Below, piece after piece: positions 35,302-46,200 of a DNA stretch of 64,000 nucleotides. The DNA is from Panax quinquefolius. Lineage: Eukaryota > Streptophyta > Magnoliopsida > Apiales > Araliaceae. Each line of letters opens with the position of its first letter. Positions within the stretch are counted from its first letter, which is position 1. The position numbers and the translations under genes were made by a program. The DNA lies in assembly GCA_020205615.1 (NCBI GenBank), contig JAINUW010000728.1, forward strand, positions 1 through 64,000, in the 5' to 3' direction. The notes beneath the pieces were generated by a model, which worked only from the letters and a program-made list of their open reading frames with translations, ran no database searches and was not told the DNA's origin.

Positions 35302-36491
35302 TTTCTAGTCCAGTGCGACTATCAAGGAGGCTGTAGTTAATTTCTTCTTCAATAGGTCAAATGCGAACTTGCATTCCGTAGTAAAGCTGAAAGTAGCATC
35401 CTTCTCTAAAAGACTGCATAGAGGTTTTGCAATCTTAGAGAAGTCTTTTATGAACCACCTGTAGAACCCAGCATGCCCCAGAAAACTTCTAATACCCTTA
35501 ACTGAGCTCGGTGGAGGTAATTTCTCGATCGTATCCAGCTTTGCCTTGTCCACCTCCAATCCTTGAGCCGACACCTTATGGCCCAAAATTATTCCCTCTT
35601 CAACCATGAAGTGGCATTTTTCCCAATTGAGTATGAGGTTTGTATCCTTACATCGCCGCAAAACCATGACCAGATTCTCAGTAAGTATCAAAATTATCTC
35701 CATAGACCAGAAATCGCCCATGAAGACTTCAACATTGTTTCCACCATATCGAAAAAAATAGCCATCATACACCGCGTTTGAAAGTTGTCGATTGTGTTGC
35801 ATGCCCGAACGACATCCTCCCGAATGCAAAATGCCGTAAGGGCATGTAAATGTTGTCTTTTCTTGATCCTCGGGAGCGATGGCGATCTGATTATAGCCCG
35901 AGTATCCATCCAATAAACAGTAAAACTCATGTCCCGCTAACCTGTCTAACATTTGATCGATAAAAGGTAGCGGGAAATGGTCTTTTCAGGTGGCGTTATT
36001 CAATCTCCTATAATCGATGCACACCCTCCAACCTGTCACTGTCCTTGTTGGAATTAACTCGTTGTCCTCATTCTGTATCACCGCCATTCCCCCTTTCTTC
36101 GGCACACAATGAACCGGACTAACCCATTTACTGTCGGAAATTGGATATATGATACCGACATCCAATAATTTCAGAATTTCCTTCTCGACCACTTCCTTCA
36201 TGATTGGGTTAAGTCGACGTTGATGCTCCATCGATGGTCTTGCATCCTCCTCCATCGTAATCTTGTGCATGCAAAATGATGGGCTAATGCCTTTTTATAT
36301 CCATAAATCATCCATCCAATCGCTGATTTGTGATCCCTAAGCACCCTCAACAACTTTTCTTCCTGCAATTCGTTAAGTGCAGCATAAATAATTACATGTA
36401 AAGAATTTGAATTTCCTAAATACGCATACTTGAGATGTTTAGGGAGTGGCTTAAGTTCCAATGTTGGTGGCTCCTCCAATGATGGTTTCAA
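35302..36491 (-). pseudogene. Athila-type reverse transcriptase, active site mutated
   Basis: The upstream arm is in 36198-36491 and 35986-36270 (PVHCVPKKGG, TGWRVCIDYRRLNNAT), the palm and thumb in 35305-35952 (YNQIAIAPEDQEKTTFTCPY, VLGH-type ILGHKVSAQG, SFLGHAGFYRWFIKDFSKIA). The catalytic FMDD motif reads FMGD (codons at 35713-35724), so the first of the two aspartates is glycine. Between CPYG and EVFMG two frameshifts displace the FGLCNAP region; part of it is readable in another frame as RCMMAIFFDMVE. A break also lies near 35960-35986. Inactive. Confidence 0.85.
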
Positions 36492-37130
36492 TTTTTCTAC
36501 AACTGCTCTCCGATTAAGTGCAGAGGTTCAACCAAGTGCTCTGAATCGACTAACTCGTGGCAACGAAGTCTAGCATCCGTAATAAGTCCACAAATTCGGG
36601 TCGCCTTTTTCTTCATCCCCAATAAAGTTGTTTCTAACGGATCGTTGATCAAACTCTCGCTTCATATCTTATCTTATTTGGTAATTTGCTCAATTAAATC
36701 CATTCGAAAACACTCTTCCTCGTTTGTAGAGGTATTTCATGGCCTTGAACACATTGAATTTTATTTCTTGGTCTTGGACTCTCATAATAAGTTCTCTTTT
36801 TTGCACGTCTATGAGTGTCCTTCCCGTGGCCAAGAAAGGTCTCCCTAGGATGATCGGGATGTTCTTATCTTCATCGAAATCCAGAATGATAAAGTCCGCA
36901 GGGAATATAAACTTATCCACTTTAACCAGAATGTCCTCTACAATGCCTCTCGGATATGTGACTGACCTATCCGCCAACTGCAATGAAATATTTGTAGGCT
37001 TTTGGCAATGCAAACCCAATTTCGAGTATACCGACAATGGCATCAGGTTTATACTTACCACAAATCACATAAGCATTTGTTAAACGACATTTTCCGATCG
37101 TGCATGGGATAGTAAAGCTCCCTCGGTCTT
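36492..37130 (-). pseudogene. Athila-type aspartic protease
   Basis: The frame 36690-37061 reads [15 protein letters not shown], then [32 protein letters not shown] and [19 protein letters not shown], typical of the Athila protease. The active site comes just before: the minus strand has codons for C-D-L (37069-37061) but a frameshift and stop follow, so the DLG motif is separated from the rest of the enzyme. It would cleave the polyprotein. The stretch 36492-36689 is the linker to RT. Confidence 0.8.
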
Positions 37131-37338
37131 TGAGTTTTGGTGGTAGCTTTTTCGTAATAATCGCACTACACCTCCGTTAGTGCCTTCGTTTCAATTCTTC
37201 CCATTTCTTCTTCCTCGACAAAATTCCTTTCATAAACTTCAGATAACTCAAGATTCGCTCTAGGGCCTCTGCGAATGGGATGTTAATCTGGAGTTTCTTG
37301 AACACGTCTAAAAACTTTGCGAACTGCTTATCTAATTT

Positions 37339-38000
37339 CTATTTTTGGACCTTCTGCTGAAATGGCGGTGGTGGAAAAACAATCGGCTCATTGTTTAACT
37401 TTATTTCCTCATTTTTGTTACCCTCCACCACGTTACTGTCATCAACTTTTTCCTCCGGTGTTGTAGAATTTTCTGCATTATTTCCCCCAAGATGTTTTCC
37501 ACTTCTCAACATAACTGCTTGACATTGCTCATGATTACCCTTTGGATTTCTCTCGGTGTCGCTAGGTAATGTTCCTTGTGGTCTATTATTCAATGCTAAC
37601 GCAATCTGACCTATTTGATTCTCTATATTTTTGATAGCCATAGCTTGATTCTTCATAGCCAAATCGTTGCTAGTCATGTATTTTGCCCACGCTTCCTCCG
37701 CATCGGTTTTCCTTTTTCCTCATTGTTGAACCGGTTGTGGGTGACTCACGAAAACCGGGGATATGATGGTCGTGGAGCATGAGTTTGTTTGGTTGTTGCT
37801 CCACGAGAAATTTGGGTGGTTCCTATTCCCCTGATTGTAGGTGTTTTGGTATGTATTTTGTGGAATTCATTATAATCGCTTATGAATTGGGCATGATGCT
37901 TAGGTTAATCGCAAGACCGATTTGATTTTCGGATGATCACCCGTACAAAATTCAAATACTACCGTGACTCTTGAACTTGAGCCCCTGTCATAGTATTAAC
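37339..38000 (-). pseudogene. Athila-type gag C-terminal region
   Basis: The open frame 37339-37677 has a helical segment (KNIENQIGQIALALNNRPQG) followed by LPSDTERNPKG and VMLRSGKHL, the conserved gag-to-protease linker of Athila elements, then an acidic tail and PPPPFQQKVQK. 37690-38000 continues gag with stops; a nucleocapsid knuckle is not clear. This part belongs to the same polyprotein as the capsid frame to the right. Confidence 0.75.
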
Positions 38001-38829
38001 CTAATCATTCATAGTATCAAACTTCTTGGACAGTGCAGAAATATGTGTTTGTATAGCTGACACTCCATCTAATTCCAAAATCCCAACCGCCTTCGTCTGT
38101 GTCAATCTTGTTGTGGGCCACTGGTAGTTATTTGCCGCCATTATTTCGATCAAATTGTAGGCGTCCTCGTAACTCTTAGCCATGAATACATCGCCCAATG
38201 TCGCATCAATGCTAGTTCTGACATTCGCATGTAGCCCGTTATAGAAGGTGTTCATTTGTAACCATCTGGGCAATCCATGATGTGAGCACTTTCTGAGTAA
38301 TTCCTTGTATCGCTCCCATGCCTCATATAGTGACTCCCCATTCTGCTGCTCAAACATCGTGATGTCATTCCTCATTTTAGCAGTCCTCGCTGGTGGGAAA
38401 AATTTGGCAAGAAATTTTTGAGCCAAGTCTTCCCACGTAGTGATCGATCCCGGTGGTAGAGAATGTAACCAACTCTTCGCCTTGTCTCGTAAAGTGAATA
38501 GGAACAAGCAAAGTCTTACAGCCTCATCCGACACCCCATTGTACTTGAACGTGTCGCACATTTCTAGAAAACTGATTAAATGCTCATTCGGATCGTCATT
38601 TGTCATTCCCCCAAACTGACATGAGTTCTGCATCATCTGAATGGTCCCAGGCTTAATTTCAAAAGTATTCGCAGCTATTGCAGGCCTAGTAATGCTTGAC
38701 TACAGATCAGTCACCCTAAGTGTTGCAAAATCCCTCAACGCTTTCTGGTCTTCGGCAACCATCGTTTCTTCCTTATCAGAATTTTCGAATTCATTCCTCG
38801 TTTCCTTGATCCACTTACTCAACCTCTAA
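38001..38829 (-). pseudogene. Athila-type gag capsid
   Basis: The capsid domain is open from 38636 to 38001: DPNEHLISFLEMCDTFKYNG, LRDKAKSWLHSLPPGSITTW, FPPARTAKMRNDI and GESLYEAWERYKELLRKC are diagnostic of the retrotransposon gag family. The true frame extends further upstream (RPAIAANTFEIKPGTIQMM) but is closed by a TAG at 38702-38700, inside the N-terminal part. A further TGA/TAG pair lies near 38833-38845. It is one of the best conserved coding regions in the window. Confidence 0.85.
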
Positions 38830-39004
38830 AATCATCTTTCAATGTCGTCCTCAAAAGGAAGCAAGTTTGGATGTTTGGATCGCGTTTGCATAAACCAATA
38901 TCAAAAACCTGAAATAGGAGAAACAAGAACAAAAAATGTTTAAGTAAACCGGACTAATTAAACCGATATCGTAAAAATATTAAAATCTCGGCTTAAATTA
39001 TCTC

Positions 39005-39031
39005 CTAAGAATTCCGGCTCGCCAAAAAACT
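39005..39031 (-). other. Athila-type primer-binding site
   Basis: Next to the 5' LTR the minus strand reads AAGTTTTTTGGCGAGCCGG. The GGCG..GCCGG pattern resembles the tRNA-Asp-type primer sites often seen in Athila elements, but the match is imperfect and was judged from memory. Confidence 0.4.
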
Positions 39032-40408
39032 TGTTGGGTAAAATCAATACGCCAAAACACGCAAGTGTACGTAGTCAACAAGTAATATAGTAGTGAATAG
39101 AGTATCGTTCCCACGAAGACAAATTAGCAAGACTTTTAACTTCACAATTATCAATTTTCTATTAACCCTAATTTTATTAAACTAATCAATTCAATGGTTT
39201 TAAATTATAGAAACTAAGTTAATAAATAAACAAACTATCACAAAACAGTCACCAATATCAAAATCTGGAATTTCAAACAATTAATGGAGAATTAGACTTA
39301 TGATTTCACCCTGAGCTTTACTCTGATTTTCATACCTTTATTCCAACTCAATTTAATATCCCAGTTTATTAATCAAGAACACGAAAGTAATAATAGCCAC
39401 CTCTCGATGCACTAATATCGTATTAACTTCAATCCACAATTAAGATAGAAATCCGTTAAACACCTAAATCAACCAACTCACTATATCTCTATGTGAACTA
39501 CAATTCAAGAAGGTTTAAGTTCAAGCTCTCTATACGATTACATGTGATGTCAAGCGTATCTCTACCTTAACAATAATCAAAAATCTACTATTGACAAAAT
39601 TCAAGACACATGCAATATTAACTAGGTCTAGATTCGAATCTCCTCTCTCGATTTCATTCAAATCCATAAAAAATTGTTGATCAGGTAATTCATAAATTCA
39701 CGCTCGAATTAACATAGATAAACTGAAAATATATTATTGAATTGGAAATCAAAGCTTTAGAATCATCGTTTCGCCCAAAGATCCATCACAAGTCTAATAA
39801 GTGAATTAGTTCATAACGAATGAATTAAAAACTGAATAATTTACTGAAAACATCCTTCCAATTACAAATAAGACTAAAGAGAAGAAGAATATTGAAAACC
39901 CCTTCACGTAGACTCGATTTTCAATCGTCGTGATAATCTCTGAAAATTACTCCTCCAAAGTTGCACTTGAATCCTAGAAATCCTCTTGAATTATGCTCCG
40001 TGTGTTGTATGATTGTTGTATATCAAAGTAATATCAAGCTTTCCTCTTTATTCTGGCCGAAGTCCCCTCATATAAAGTCCAGGCGCCTAACAGAGTCCCA
40101 AAAACCGTGCACCAGCAAACATCAAAACCGAACGAGACACTTCAAAAAATGGGACCCCCGCCCCGGCGGGGGGTATAGGCTTAGAAACGCCCGCCTCGAC
40201 GGGTATGCTCACTGCTAAGGAAAATTTTTGCTTTCATGAGTTTTTCCACTTTTGCTCAAAAACTCCGCTATTCTTCAACACTTGCATCCATGACCACCCT
40301 ACACATAAAATAACATGAAACGAGTAAAAACGAACACAAAACACGAAGATAACTATGAGTTAAAGCTTGAAATGAATATCGATTCGTGTATATAAAATCC
40401 ACTTATCA
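39032..40408 (-). repeat. Athila-type 5' LTR
   Basis: 1377 bp, starting TGTTGGGTAAAATC and ending CACTTATCA on the plus strand. It differs from the 3' LTR mainly in a GC-rich stretch near 40152-40205. The promoter would drive transcription toward lower coordinates. Confidence 0.9.
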
Positions 40409-40413
40409 GAGCA
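40409..40413. repeat. Target-site duplication of the Athila-type insertion, right
   Basis: GAGCA, identical to 28944-28948. Confidence 0.85.
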
Positions 40414-40756
40414 TCCCAAGACTTCCGCCTTAAGTGATCTGCTTTATCCATGCTTCCGCCTTAAGTGGTTTTGGCTCTCCAATAAACTCCGGTGGTCCTA
40501 GCTCCTTGAACTGTTTAGCGGTGACCGTCCGATAGTTTTCAGTGTTTCCACCTACATTTTGGACAGGAGCCACTCTCGCCTGATGTTGCATAAATTGCAT
40601 AAAGCCTTTGAACATTCCATCATTCATCATTTGGTAAGTGTTGTTGTTTGCATGAGGATTGTCGCCTTACTTATACACATTATCTTTATTATTGATATGT
40701 GGTGAATCAACGGTCTCCTGTGCTCCATTGCTATTCTCAACATTCTCGGATGTCAT
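40414..40756 (-). pseudogene. G2 gag, N-terminal part
   Basis: The start is ATGACATCCGAGAATGTTGAG at 40756 on the minus strand, matched by G1 at 5143. A stop and frame change near 40665 separates the first 35 codons from the frame 40430-40630, which contains MFKGFMQFMQHQAR, then AKQFKELGPPEFIGEPKPLK and EAWIKQIT. These words are typical of chromovirus gag N-termini. The frame then runs into the Athila insertion; its continuation is at 28948. Confidence 0.75.
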
Positions 40757-40943
40757 TTTCAGATACTGCCACAAAACAAAGGTTAATTGACATGTAACAT
40801 ATTATCCCTATATTCTGACCGACCAATTAAATACCAAATAAACTTAGGTAGGTCATACTATCGAAGGAATTCCCCGTCTCTCCCCTCCTAGTTATATTCT
40901 CACATCTTAGCCAGGGATCATATCCCTAAGCTTTGATACCAAC
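40757..40943 (-). other. G2 5' leader with primer-binding site
   Basis: The primer site reads TGGTATCAAAGC (40941-40930, minus strand), starting two bases inside from the LTR end. The remainder is an untranslated leader matching G1 4975-5142 (AGGAGGGGAGAGACGGGGAA-type sequence). No gene. Confidence 0.75.
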
Positions 40944-41979
40944 TGTGACGCCCCCAAAATAGGTATACATCACCCATCTTGAGTCGCCAAATACATGGTA
41001 CAGAATTCAAATACAAACTTAATTATACAACAATCGTGTAAAATATGACTAAACATATGATGTGAGTTTTAATACAAATATTGTCATCTAGACAATATAC
41101 AAACTCAATGGGGTCCTCATTACATTTATTATCACACTATTTCACGAATAGTGAGGGACTACTAATGCACCATCTAGGACCATCACTGCTCCTCGACTAG
41201 TCCCTCGCCTTCGTTTTAATTTCTTCAAGAGAATAATGAAAGTAAAAGGGTGAGCTCAACTATCCCAAAGAAGAAATATTATGACTAAGATAATGCGAAT
41301 AAATTATCATTAGCCTTCAATGTTGTTAAACCGATAAAATATAACAAACATCAAGTTTAACTACAAATGAACAAACAATCCATTTAAGAGTCAAGTAGAG
41401 AATAAAATCTACTATCTTCTATGATTTAAAAGGTTTTCATTACTTTTTATCGCTAAGACAAATTTTAATAAATAATCCACATCATCCTCGAACTACGGCC
41501 AAGGATATTCATTAAGTATCACGACCAAAAATTATCCATGCACTCACAAAAGCCAAGGATATTCGTAGTATTCATCAATGGTCATGATCATGCCAACAAC
41601 TCGTCCATCAATGCACTATGTGCCAATGATGACTTTTTTCCACATCATTTGTAACATTACTGGCCATGATTATAATCGAATAATCCTCGGTAATAATCAT
41701 ACCAAGTCCATCTACGCACTACAGGCCACAGAAGACTTTCAACATAATATAAACATGAGGATGATGACAATGATATAAGAATTCAATAAAACAAGTTCAA
41801 GAATTAATTTATCCAGGAACATTAACGTCCAAATTGTCAACATGATACTTCTTTGTGGAGTAAAATTCAAGAATGCTCAGAAGAATATTTTCATGAAAAG
41901 ATACTGGATGAAGCGCAAATATCAAGGATATTCCACTAATTTCATGGAGTATAGAAGTCAAAACTTTAACCAACTGAGT

Positions 41980-42330
41980 ATAATAAAGAATGGAATAACG
42001 AAAGAAATCACCAAGCATGCGATAGACCGGATGACATAAAAGTTATTCCAATGAATAATAAATAATCGGAATTCGGTCGTGCGTAAGCGAACGCATTTAT
42101 GTGATATTCGATAGAATAATAAATAATGGAACGGTCGTCACGTAGTAGCCTTGACAAATGGGATATTCCAACAGAATAATAAACAACGGAACCAGTCATG
42201 CAGAACGCACAAAAACATGATGTTCCAATGTAATAATAAAGAATGCAATAATGTAAGAATTTCACCAAGTATAGGGTATCCGCAGATACAAAGTTATTCC
42301 AATGAGAATAATAAAGAATGGAATAACATA
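41980..42330. repeat. Degenerate ~60-bp tandem repeats in the G2 LTR
   Basis: Six related units contain a TATTCCAA.(A)GAATAATAAA.AATGGAA core, starting near 41980, 42042, 42103, 42162, 42220 and 42293. Spacing is about 58-73 bp. They lie downstream of the TATA box in the direction of transcription. Confidence 0.6.
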
Positions 42331-42549
42331 AGTTCTCTTTACGAATAAGAAAGAAGGAATACCCCTTACGAGTACAACAAATAATATCCCTTACCGTAAA
42401 AGAATAGTATTCTGACTGGTAGGGTGAGGATATTCTTGAAGAAAATTTACACTACGCTCAAAGCTTCTTAAAACTCTAAAGAAATACGCTCAAGATTATA
42501 GAAGAATTCTCCGAACTTACGGTGTGGTTTTCAATTCTAACTAAGCATC

Positions 42550-42559
42550 CTATTTATAG
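42550..42559 (-). promoter_or_regulatory. G2 LTR TATA box
   Basis: The minus strand reads CTATAAATAG followed by GATGCTTAGTTAGAATTG, as in the G1 LTR. Confidence 0.6.
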
Positions 42560-43495
42560 AAAATAGAAAGGATACTATCTTCAAGACTATGCAATAAAAT
42601 ATAATATATATATATATATATATATTATTTAAAATCTAATAAAAACAAATAACTTTATAAAAGTATTCTATTTTTTATATAAAAAGATTTTACTACGCAA
42701 AACACTATGCATACACTATGCAAAACTATGCATAATAAAATATAATATATTCTAATTATTATACAATAAAACAAATAACTTTATAAAAGTATTCATTTTT
42801 ATATAAAAAGATTTTTGTTTTATTACATTAATAATACTAATAAAACAAAACTCATCATCATTATTATAATTCACAATATTAATCGACTGTGTCGCTCCCG
42901 TGAAGAGGGGCTTTCAATAAGGATTTCTCCCATTGGCGGCGCAAGCAATTAGGTGACAAAACTCTCTCTTCGATGTAACTTCTACATCGTTAATATTGCA
43001 AATAATAATATTAATAACTTTGTCATCTCAATTATTGATTATAAAATATTGACAATAATTGAATCAAATAACGTGAGATACTATGCAGCAATTACTGTAA
43101 CAATAATTGAACAAAACTGAGTGACTTTTCACATAAGCATCAATAATCTATACTGCAGTGTACTCGCGTGCAACACGCCAGACATTCTATTACTTTTAAC
43201 AGGGTGTTTCAACAGCTTAACGGTAAAACTTCCGCCAATTATTTTCATAAAGTATTTTTTCATTTTTTTTCAATCCGATAATAATTTTGTTGTGGGGTCC
43301 ACCAATGATTGTGTCGTTATACTTAATATTCCCTGTTAAAACAAATATTCCCCGACCAATCGAATATTATATAACAACTTCATGTGATTTTGCAAAATTT
43401 ATAAATATTACCCACAACTATAACATTATATCAAATTCATTCCATAATATTCAAAAATGATATTTATAGAAAATTCATCTTTATTTATAAAAGTT

Positions 43496-43539
43496 GGGGT
43501 GTTACAGTAGTAGTAGTACTACTACTACTGTAACACCCC
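43496..43539. repeat. Perfect 44-bp palindrome at the junction of two LTRs
   Basis: The left half (43496-43517) is the exact reverse complement of the right half (43518-43539). It consists of the G2 LTR end GGGGTGTTACA, a GTA trinucleotide run, an ACT run, and the start TGTAACACCCC of the next LTR. Both families share the same terminal 11 bp, and they meet head to head. Confidence 0.95.
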
Positions 43540-45950
43540 CTTCCCGAAAAGGAAAGAGAGGTCACGTTCAAAGCACAACAAACCTCAAAATAAGTTAAGA
43601 GAGCACTAATAACTTCAAAATATTAATAGTGATGTCCATTAATGAAGTACTAAATACAATTCTCCAACTAGAGTCAAAATAACTAAAACCAAAAATTAAA
43701 ACAACCTAGATGGTCAAAGACAACTCTCTCATCACACTAAGTGAATCAACCCCGCAAAACTCGCCGGAAGAAAAAAAACAAAGATGAGCCAATCGCCAAA
43801 GACGGACATGAGATATACAAAAGATATACAATTGATATACGAAAATAACCGAGATAAAATACTGAACAAAGTCTCAAGTGTAAATACGGACGAAAATATA
43901 ATATCCAAAGTTCTGAATGGAATATATTTGAATCAACTGAATTTACGAAACCAATAGAAGAACAAAGAAATAACGAACTGAAGTAACTAACTCAATGAAT
44001 TGAACTGAACAGAAACAAATAAAACTAATATAATGAAATAATAGGCTGAATCAAATGGTTGGGTGTTATTTCATACCGAATGAGCTCAGAAATATACGTT
44101 GCCACACAGGCAAGTCAAAATAATGCCACACAGGCAAGTCAAAATAATGCCACACAGGCAAGTCAAATGATGCCACACAGGCAACCAAAATAATGCCACA
44201 CAGGCAAATCACACATTTGACCGCGAATCAAAATGTATACAAATCGGATATGTGTGTTTGGCACAACATTACAAATCCGCAGAACAGAAAACTAGGGTTA
44301 ACCCATACGCCTCCCACAACAAAACACCAAATGGCCCACTTCCTACAGAGCCGAAAACGGAGATGACGTGGACTAATCACACCGCCACGGAAAGTGTCGT
44401 GCCTCTCGTGCCAAGACGACATGCCTGTGGTACCCCCACAGGTGGTTATAGCTCAAGTATACCCTACAATATATTCTAACAAAAATACTATGTCACAACA
44501 CATGTGACATAATACCAACAAAAAGGTTCTATATGTACATGTTGAACCAAATCAAATTATAGGCACAAGGTCTCAAAAAGAAGGTAGCAACATGTACCGC
44601 TCTATAATTATCAAAAATAAATACTAAACATGATATCCTAATTCAAAGAGTACAAATACGAGTCATGTGTATCAACTCCAAAATGAAACAAATATATTTA
44701 TTTCACATGAAACAATTATGTGAAATCATAACATAATTCGAAATAAGGAAACAAACGAACAAATCAAATTTAACAAGAGTATCGCTGAAAGAGTACGGAA
44801 TCCATACCTGAGTTAAGCAACGTCATACCCAAAATTATAATCCGAATATAACTCGTTAAATTCCTTCCGTTCGAACTAATTAAACAAAATAATACATAAG
44901 TACAATTAGTGAATTATTATTATTATTATCCAAAATATTCCAAATATAACTTGTTAGACTCCCTCATTCCAACAAATTAAAACAAATAATAACTTATAAG
45001 TTTAATAATAATTTCAAATTAATTTTATAATTTTGTTAGACATGTATGACCACTAATATTTACATTATTGTTATTGTCATAATTTGTAAATTTATAAATT
45101 CTATAACTATATGCATCTATTAATAACTCTCTTCCGTCCCGAACAAATGTTTTATTCTTAGATACATAATAAAATTATAATTGTATCATTTACTTCCAAA
45201 AATAAATTAAGAACCCATATATCACCTACCATGCAAATTATACGAGAAAAGTATCGATTTAATTACAATTAAGTAATTGAACGTCAAAATAATTGTTTAT
45301 ATGGATGACCATGAATAATCTGCCCATGCCTCCTATACCAACACCAATAATTAGTAATCGTACGAAAGGCTACTCACAGCTAAAACTCAATATATACATA
45401 TATATTTTTTTAAATTTCGTTCCATCACAGATTCACAAGGACATGATATAAGATTTCATGTGAAGGCTTTTAATAATTAAGAATCTTGTCAAGGTCCATT
45501 ACTATACATACATGCAATTCACCATTAATGTATCACATACATACCTTTAACATACATATTTTAATATATCAATGAATACATCAATTAACGAAGGTCCTAA
45601 AATAATTCTCTATTTGTTTTAAGGTAATTTTACCATACCTGTTGACTTCCCTCGGTTAGATACAAGATGGGTCTCCTCTTTTCTCATGTTGAGTCGTCGT
45701 TCTTTCTCCTCTCTTTAATCAGTTTGTATCATGAAGTAATATTAGGTTTAGCTATTTATTAATTAAGTTGCCCTAATAAACTTCTAATTGGGTTAATTTA
45801 ATATTAAGGCCCAAATTTTAATCACACAATATTATCTATTACTTATTAATATTTATTAGCCCACATAATTTAAATGACTACTTTGACCCAATAAAAAACA
45901 AAGTCCAATTAATATGTTTTAAAATTAATTTTTTTTTTCCGGGTATTACA
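43529..45950 (-). repeat. Array LTR 1 (outer 3' LTR, full length)
   Basis: 2422 bp, TGTAACACCCCC to CGGGTATTACA. It contains a segment (about 44273-44505) absent from LTRs 2 and 3, which includes the inverted words CACATGTG. It looks closest to the ancestral LTR. Confidence 0.85.
44098..44215. repeat. 24-bp hairpin minisatellite, LTR 1
   Basis: Five copies of a unit containing TGCCACACAGGCA, whose TGCC and GGCA arms are complementary, separated by AGTCAAAATAA-type spacers. Confidence 0.85.
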
Positions 45951-46004
45951 TCACCTACCCCTTAAAAAGGATTCCGTCCCCAGAATCAAAGGAATGGAAA
46001 GTAC

Positions 46005-46200
46005 CTAATTTTCAAAAAGATGCGGATACTCTGCTCGAATAGACTCTTCCATCTCCCAAGTGGCTTCCCCATTTCAGGATATTTTTTTTATTATTTTTTT
46101 CCCAAAATTTTAACAAATGGGATTATCTTCCTCCTCATACCCCACTCTTGACAATCTAACATTAACTCAAGTTTCTCCTTATTCAAAATTGTAGAGGATT
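46005..46200 (-). pseudogene. Chromodomain tail remnant, unit 1
   Basis: The minus strand reads TWEMEESIRAEYPHLFEN followed by TAG at 46007-46005, just before the polypurine tract. This is the standard C-terminus of Tekay-type integrase chromodomains. Further upstream (46100-46190) RRKIIPFVKIL is in register with the IP.VKVLW part of the same domain, but separated by a T-rich insertion. It is the only recognisable coding remnant of the internal domain. Confidence 0.7.

Larger units (their letters stand above)
28949..40408 (-). mobile_element. Athila-type Ty3/gypsy element, complete structure
   Basis: An 11.46-kb element on the minus strand with two LTRs (1365 and 1377 bp) that look very similar, canonical TG...CA ends, a 5-bp duplication, gag, protease, RT, RNase H, integrase and an additional ORF downstream of integrase. 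That gene order and the long spacers around the last ORF are typical of the Athila lineage. Coding regions carry a modest number of lesions (stops, frameshifts and an RT active-site substitution), so the copy is inactive but younger than G1 and G2. It lies within the gag of G2. Confidence 0.85.
14570..43506 (-). mobile_element. G2: host Ty3/gypsy chromovirus (Tekay/Del type) with two nested insertions
   Basis: A minus-strand element whose 5' LTR (40944-43506) and PBS lie on the right and whose 3' LTR fragment (14570-14827) lies on the left. Its own sequence is 40409-43506, 28454-28948 and 14570-18612; the rest is inserted DNA. The joins are supported by two perfect 5-bp target duplications and by G1, which reads continuously across both positions. 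The domain order gag, protease, RT, RNase H, integrase, chromodomain is that of a chromovirus. Many frameshifts show it is inactive. The left LTR is cut at 14570, so no target duplication of the element itself can be checked; the five bases right of the 5' LTR are GTAGT. Confidence 0.8.
40944..43506 (-). repeat. G2 5' LTR
   Basis: 2563 bp with canonical ends: TGTGACGCCCCCAAAATAGG on the left and GGGGTGTTACA on the right (plus strand). It holds a TATA box at 42559-42550, a TA microsatellite at 42604-42627 and a degenerate ~60-bp repeat region at 41980-42330. Confidence 0.85.
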
